Of a stretch of DNA of 11,794 bases, positions 7,817 through 11,794 are shown one piece after another (position 1 is the first letter of the stretch; the number at the start of each line of letters is the position of its first letter). Source of the DNA: Suillus spraguei (lineage: Eukaryota > Basidiomycota > Agaricomycetes > Boletales > Suillaceae); NCBI GenBank assembly GCA_016800925.1, contig JABCPU010001221.1:1-11794 (forward strand), in the 5' to 3' direction. The notes below the pieces were generated by a model, which saw nothing but the letters and a program-made list of their open reading frames with translations, was not told the origin of the DNA and did no database searches. The position numbers and the translations under genes are program-made.

Positions 7817-8818
7817 ATGAAAGCCATCTCCTCTGCTCAAAGAGATAATATCCTCTCTCTGTCTTATGCTGGCCTCTCTGCTTGCCAAATTTCCTCTAGA
7901 ACTGGAGTATGCAAGTCCACTGTGGCCAAGTTCATCAAAGAAAGCCACCCAGACAAGGAAAACTCTTGTGGAGGACATCCATCCAAGCTTACCTCTACTG
8001 ACAAAAGGGCTATTATCCAACATATCACTACAGGAAAGGCTGATAATGCTGTCCAAGCCACCCATTATATCAATTCCACCATCACTACCCCTGTCTCTTC
8101 ACAAACTGTGAGGAATGTTCTCAAGGCAGTAACAAAGAAGAAAAAGCCTCTTCTCTCCATCAAACATAGGCAGAGAAGACTAGCCTTTGCCTTAGCTCAT
8201 CAACACTGGACTGTAGAGGACTGGAAGCATGTTATATGGTCAGATGAGACCAAAATCAATAGGATTGGGTCAGATGGGAAGGTGTATGTATGGAAAAAGA
8301 AGGGAGATGGCCTAACAGACAGAGAGGTTAATGGGACTGTCAAGTTTGGAGGAGGTTCTTTAATGGTATGGGGCTGTATGGGATGGAATGGTGTGGGAAT
8401 GCTTGCTGAGGTTGAGGGGAAGATGAATGCTGAGCAGTATGTGGACATTTTAAATGACCACTTGCTGCCTAGCTTGGCAGAATCAGGGATTGATGAAGAA
8501 GATATCATTTTCCAACAGGATAATGATCCCAAGCTCACATCCAGAAGAGCTAGGGAATGGTTTGAAGAACATAACATCAATGTTCTTGACTGGCCAGCAC
8601 AGTCTCCTGATGTCAATGTCATTGAACATCTCTGGGGAACACTCAAGAAAAAGCTTCAAGCCTATGAAAACCCCCCTAAAGGAGTATGGGAGCTTTGGGA
8701 GAGAGTAGCAGTGGAATGGGGGAAGATCACAGCTGAGGATTGCCAGAAATTAATTGAGAGTATGCCTAGAAGGATAGAGGCAGTAATTAAAGCCAAGGGA
8801 GGTCATACAAAATACTAG
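7817..8818 (+). CDS. Tc1-like DD34E transposase
   Basis: This 333-residue protein catalyses cut-and-paste transposition into TA sites. I chose the ATG at 7817 (CACC context) because the family N-terminus begins there; an upstream ATG at 7739 would add 26 hydrophobic residues unlike the family. Residues 1-50 and 55-105 form two helix-turn-helix modules of the bipartite DNA-binding region, with GGHPSK between them where relatives have a GRPR-like link. A basic patch follows (KKKK 107-110, KHRQRR 116-121), probably nuclear import. The catalytic triad is D143 (WSDETK), D235 (FQQDNDPKLT) and E270 (DVNVIEHLWG), with 34 residues between the second Asp and Glu. The conserved W-P-A-Q-S-P-D stretch is present at 259-265. 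Length is usual for Tc1-like enzymes and there is no stop or intron. A TATATAA at 7724-7730 lies about 90 bp upstream. It is the only gene of the element. Confidence 0.95.
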   Translation: MKAISSAQRDNILSLSYAGLSACQISSRTGVCKSTVAKFIKESHPDKENSCGGHPSKLTSTDKRAIIQHITTGKADNAVQATHYINSTITTPVSSQTVRNVLKAVTKKKKPLLSIKHRQRRLAFALAHQHWTVEDWKHVIWSDETKINRIGSDGKVYVWKKKGDGLTDREVNGTVKFGGGSLMVWGCMGWNGVGMLAEVEGKMNAEQYVDILNDHLLPSLAESGIDEEDIIFQQDNDPKLTSRRAREWFEEHNINVLDWPAQSPDVNVIEHLWGTLKKKLQAYENPPKGVWELWERVAVEWGKITAEDCQKLIESMPRRIEAVIKAKGGHTKY

Positions 8819-8849
8819 AATACCTGGTTATTACTGTAAAATACTTGAG

Positions 8850-9058
8850 TCAAAAAACTGTCCGCATGAGTCACCATTTTGTGAGCCTTGTATCTCCACC
8901 ATATCTCCACCGATTCCCACGGTGTAGGGCTCAAATGAAAGCCCTGAAGCCATACTACAATGTGGTATAAGCATGTTTTTGAGGCATTTGTTTGTTCTCA
9001 CACAATATTATAGATAGTGAAAAATGCCAAAACATGCGGACAGTTTTTTGAGCCACTG
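8850..9058 (-). repeat. Right terminal inverted repeat of the Tc1-like element
   Basis: This is the counterpart of 7457-7665. It carries the same inner inverted copy of the terminal word (CAAAAAACTGTCCGCATGAG at 8851-8870) and the outer copy (CATGCGGACAGTTTTTTGAG at 9033-9052). Both copies keep TCCGCATG here, whereas the left inner copy has TCCACATG. Confidence 0.92.
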
Positions 9059-9060
9059 TA

Positions 9061-11783
9061 GTCTTTTCAGCTCTTTCCAACTTCTCTGCACTTCGAAGGA
9101 TCATGTTAAGACCGTACTCAAAGGGAGAGAGATCCGAAGGGCTTTGGCCTCAGTTCATGCACCGTGCCCCTTTCCCAAGTAATGCCCCTTATTTCAGGGA
9201 GAAGGTATACATTTGAAGATCTGGAAGGAGTTGTGTGATGGATCCGGACGTCCGAAGGTATCGGATATGATACATCTGAAGGTTATCCGGAACGTAGGAA
9301 TAGAACAAGGATTAAGACTAGCTTTGGAATGAGTTCCTAACTAGAAACTCACAGAGATAGACTATCCGAAGATAGAGTTAGAGATATAGACTATAGGAAT
9401 CAATCCCAAGTCTCAGAAGATGACTTAGAGCAGAAAGTGACTCAAGTCCGGAGGAAGCAGAATGAGCAGAATCTAAGATGATATTTGAACTAAGGTTCTA
9501 TGGAGATCTACAAGTGGTTTATATACTGTAAGTATCTAATACAGATAATCAACAAGTCTGGGACCGAGGGCTATGTACAAAGTGTAACAGAAGTCTATTA
9601 GTTAATGCACAGCGGATCAGTAAGCATGAATTGGAAATGAACACAGGTAACAGATCAGTGACACAGGACAGAAATATACACAGCCGGAATACCGGAAACA
9701 GGAGGAATGACAAAAGGAGATAGATGCAGATATACACAAGGGAGTTAAGGTGCGAGAAGTGGGCACATTCGGATGGGTGATCTGGACAGGATCTGTGGAC
9801 CAGACAGAGATAGAATCAATTGGATCTGGGATTAGAAGTATGATATATGACAGATCAACATTTTGTATGACATGGCTTGTCAGTGGCACAAGAATTTGTG
9901 GCCTTGCCAGTCTATGCTGCTATCATGTCTTCACTTCAACCAAGATGGCAAGGTCATCAAGTTCTTCATGCCAAAATTCCACCTTGCTGCGCATATTGAG
10001 GTTTGCCAGACCAAGTTTTCATTCAACTGGACCCCTGGTGTAGGAAGGACTGATGGCGAAGCCCTGGAGTGTGGCTGGGCCAATATGAATTGTGTGGCCA
10101 GTAGCACAAAGGAGATGGGACTGGGATCACGGAGAGACACCCTCAATGATCACTTCGGTGATTCAAATTGGAAAAAGATTACAGCACTTGGTGAGTACTA
10201 GTGTTTTTGGTGTCATCTGAACAAATTGCTCACAAGGCCTGGCCATCAGGTAGAGCCTTGCTGAGGAAGATCGGCAATGCTGTTGTGAGCAAGAAGGAGC
10301 ATCGACATGCCCTCCATGACTTTCAGAGCTCTATCACAGAGTCAGAAGCAGGAGTCGCTTCACTTTCCATATGGAGGGCGGAGATCGAAGCCTGGGAGAT
10401 GGACCATTCACAACCCAACCCTTTCCAGAGCAGAGTTGCCAGTATGTCCCCTGCTGCTGGCCAAGTTCAATGTGTTGCTGATTGATGTGCAACATGTAGT
10501 GATGACGCAAGCAGCTGTGCAATTGGAATTGGCCAAGCAAGATGCAAAGGAACTGGAAGACGGATCTGTAGTCCCGCTTCATGCTGAGGTAACTTGCAGT
10601 GTGTTCCTCAGCCCCAGTATTGACCTCAAACATACTCAGTAGGTGATTCAGCAGCATTGGCGAAAAATGTCTAATTTTTTCAGACATCGATTACGTGCAG
10701 ATGTCAGTGCACTCAGTCAACATTCAACTGACATTCAGAGAACTAAGATCTTGATGTGCAGGACTGTACTCCAGCATTGTATAGACGCCTGGACTGACAT
10801 TCAAGTCCTTTACATGCCTATGGTGCCGAATCTTCGTGCATCTGTATCTCTCCTACCTCCAAATGACAATGACAACAATGATAGTGGCTGTCTGACATTA
10901 AACCTGAATTCCAGTAATGCGGAAGATTTCCCACTGCTTCTTCCTTCACAAGTCTGTAATATCATGGCATGTGATCAAAAAAATGCTTGAGATGGAATGG
11001 TCCCTGCAACATGCGCAAGCCAATGATGCTCTCAACAAGTGTCATTCACACATCCAAGTTCGTCGCCAGTTATATCAGTACAAGACCCAGCATGTGCGTG
11101 GACAAGGTGCAAGCACACGCACATGGAAGACACTAGACACTGTCGAAGAATGCCTAATGTTAAGTCATGCAAAGTATGCAAGCGCCCACAAGGCGCTGGT
11201 TTCCCTTTCCCCTTCCTGTCACATGTATTGTGCAGGCTGGGAGCAAAAATTGCAACCCTTGAAAAGGGCTCACCTGAGACCTATGGGAGGCTTCGGGGGT
11301 CAGACCCAAGGGACAGCCATTATGTCGTGGATTTGGTTGATGCACGGTATATCCACCAATGACAACGAGGGACTGCAAGACTGTAAGTAATGTAATTTAA
11401 TCGTCTTTAACTATTACTGATCTAGCCTGAGGATAGTGCTCTGCGTGGAATGGTGCAAAACCCATGCATGTCACAACAGGTGGTCGGAAGAAATCCACCT
11501 ATTGTTGGAAGAAACGCAACATATTCTGAAATTCTTGGACTGGCAAGCTGAGCAGTGGGACTCACGAGGATCATCTGGCATGCAGCCAAATGAGGAGGAG
11601 GGATTTGTAGCTTATGCCTGCCAGCAAGCTCACACTCGTCGCAGGCTAGCAGCCATCTTCAAAGAGAGCTGGAGGAAAGTCCCTGATCTTGTTGCCTCAG
11701 GTTTGGATGATGATTTACTTGTCAAAGAGGATGATGGACCATCTCTTGATGAGCCACCTTGCGAAAACATTGATGATGCATGA
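9061..11783 (+). pseudogene. KDZ transposase gene, central and C-terminal part, disabled
   Basis: The KDZ frame resumes after the Tc1-like element with FSALSNFSALRRI (9061-9103), is cut by a solo LTR, and continues from 9858. Diagnostic KDZ motifs are YDMACQWHKNLW, FFMPKFHLAAHIEVCQTKFS, GVGRTDGEALECGWANMN, VASSTKEMG and RRDTLNDHFGD. I infer exons 9858-10190, 10250-10441, 10500-10588, 10643 to about 11382 and 11426-11783 (introns of 59, 58, 54 and 43 nt). The C-terminal part includes ALLRKIGNAVV, EWSLQHAQANDAL, KTQHVRGQGAST, MSWIWLMHGIS and HNRWSEEIHLLLEE, ending at TGA 11781-11783. Lesions: one extra A in the A7 run 10977-10983, and one base missing at the 11426 exon start. A stretch of about 60-70 residues that I expect before FSAL (GVGxxxCARH and DLQKGERYxNMDY in relatives) is missing. 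It cannot make active transposase. Confidence 0.9.
9104..9852. mobile_element. Solo LTR of a retrotransposon with GATCA target duplication
   Basis: The 749-bp insert begins TGTTAAG and ends TATGACA (TG...CA), flanked by perfect 5-bp direct repeats GATCA at 9099-9103 and 9853-9857. It lies inside the KDZ coding sequence; removing it with one GATCA rejoins the frame as ...CTTCGAAGGATC-AACATTTTG (LRRINILYD). It has no coding capacity and is rich in TCCGAAG and TCCGG words. A solo LTR normally arises by recombination between the two LTRs of a full element. Strand and superfamily cannot be told from the LTR alone. Confidence 0.85.
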
Positions 11784-11794
11784 GATACATAATT

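Larger units (their letters stand above)
7457..9058 (+). mobile_element. Tc1-like DD34E transposon, apparently complete
   Basis: The 1602-bp element is bounded by TA dinucleotides at 7455-7456 and 9059-9060, the standard Tc1/mariner target duplication. It begins CAGTGGCTCAAAAAACTGTC and ends with the reverse complement. The 209-bp terminal inverted repeats flank one open transposase gene (7817-8818). Deleting the element with one TA rejoins the surrounding KDZ frame (GAG-GTA-GTC), which supports the boundaries. Full-length repeats and an uninterrupted transposase suggest a recent insertion that may still be able to move. Confidence 0.95.

Noticed and set aside
8200..8646. Minus-strand open frame of 148 codons inside the Tc1-like transposase
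   Set aside because: It is antisense to a clearly conserved transposase gene.
9549..9889. Minus-strand open frames of 62 and 90 codons
   Set aside because: They lie within or across the solo LTR and show no recognisable protein features.
1..11794. A TET/JBP gene or other partner of KDZ transposons, or a defence or biosynthetic cluster
   Set aside because: KDZ elements in basidiomycetes can be linked to TET/JBP genes, but no such motif was found, and no two intact genes here suggest a joint pathway.

Overview
The window looks like a repeat-rich, gene-poor stretch of a filamentous basidiomycete genome, probably a mushroom-forming agaricomycete (genus not determinable here). The clues are many short spliceosomal introns of 45-64 nt with GTAAGT/GTGAGT-type donors and CTGAY/CTAAY branch points, a KDZ-type transposase gene with introns, a chromodomain Ty3/gypsy fragment and a Tc1-like DNA transposon. 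Nothing looks bacterial, and no tRNA, rRNA or CRISPR was seen.

Layout. (1) 1-2880 holds two unrecognised, divergently transcribed intron-rich protein genes separated by about 220 bp. The left one (minus strand, running off the window start) carries a 108-bp tandem duplication that contains a whole intron. The right one (744-2880, plus strand, about 594 aa when spliced) has a Cys-rich motif resembling a Zn(II)2Cys6 cluster with its two halves in reversed order, and an acidic tail. (2) About 2925-5104 is a single 2.2-kb imperfect palindrome centred near 4000. Its arms are built from tandem and alternating sub-repeats, including a tight core of 78-bp units in inverted arrays, so it resembles a foldback-type element. 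(3) About 5255-5715 is a minisatellite with a regular 33-bp period that decays into degenerate copies. (4) About 5790-6798 is the 3' end of a Ty3/gypsy chromovirus (integrase C-terminus, chromodomain with a premature stop, polypurine tract, probable 3' LTR). (5) 6799-11783 is a decayed KDZ transposase gene that starts directly at the end of that LTR.

The KDZ relic is the host of a nested set of insertions. A 1602-bp Tc1-like DD34E element (7457-9058, TA target duplication, 209-bp inverted repeats, intact 333-aa transposase) and, 45 bp further on, a 749-bp solo LTR (9104-9852, GATCA target duplication) both sit in its coding sequence. Removing each insert with one target-site copy rejoins the KDZ reading frame, which supports both boundaries. 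The KDZ gene is also broken by a TGA stop, two single-base frameshifts and an apparently missing internal segment at the Tc1 site.

No gene set here works together as a pathway or defence system. The story is one of transposon layering plus two fast-evolving lineage-type genes. The likeliest new material is the foldback-like palindrome, the intron-carrying tandem duplication, and the inverted inner repeat at each end of the Tc1-like element.
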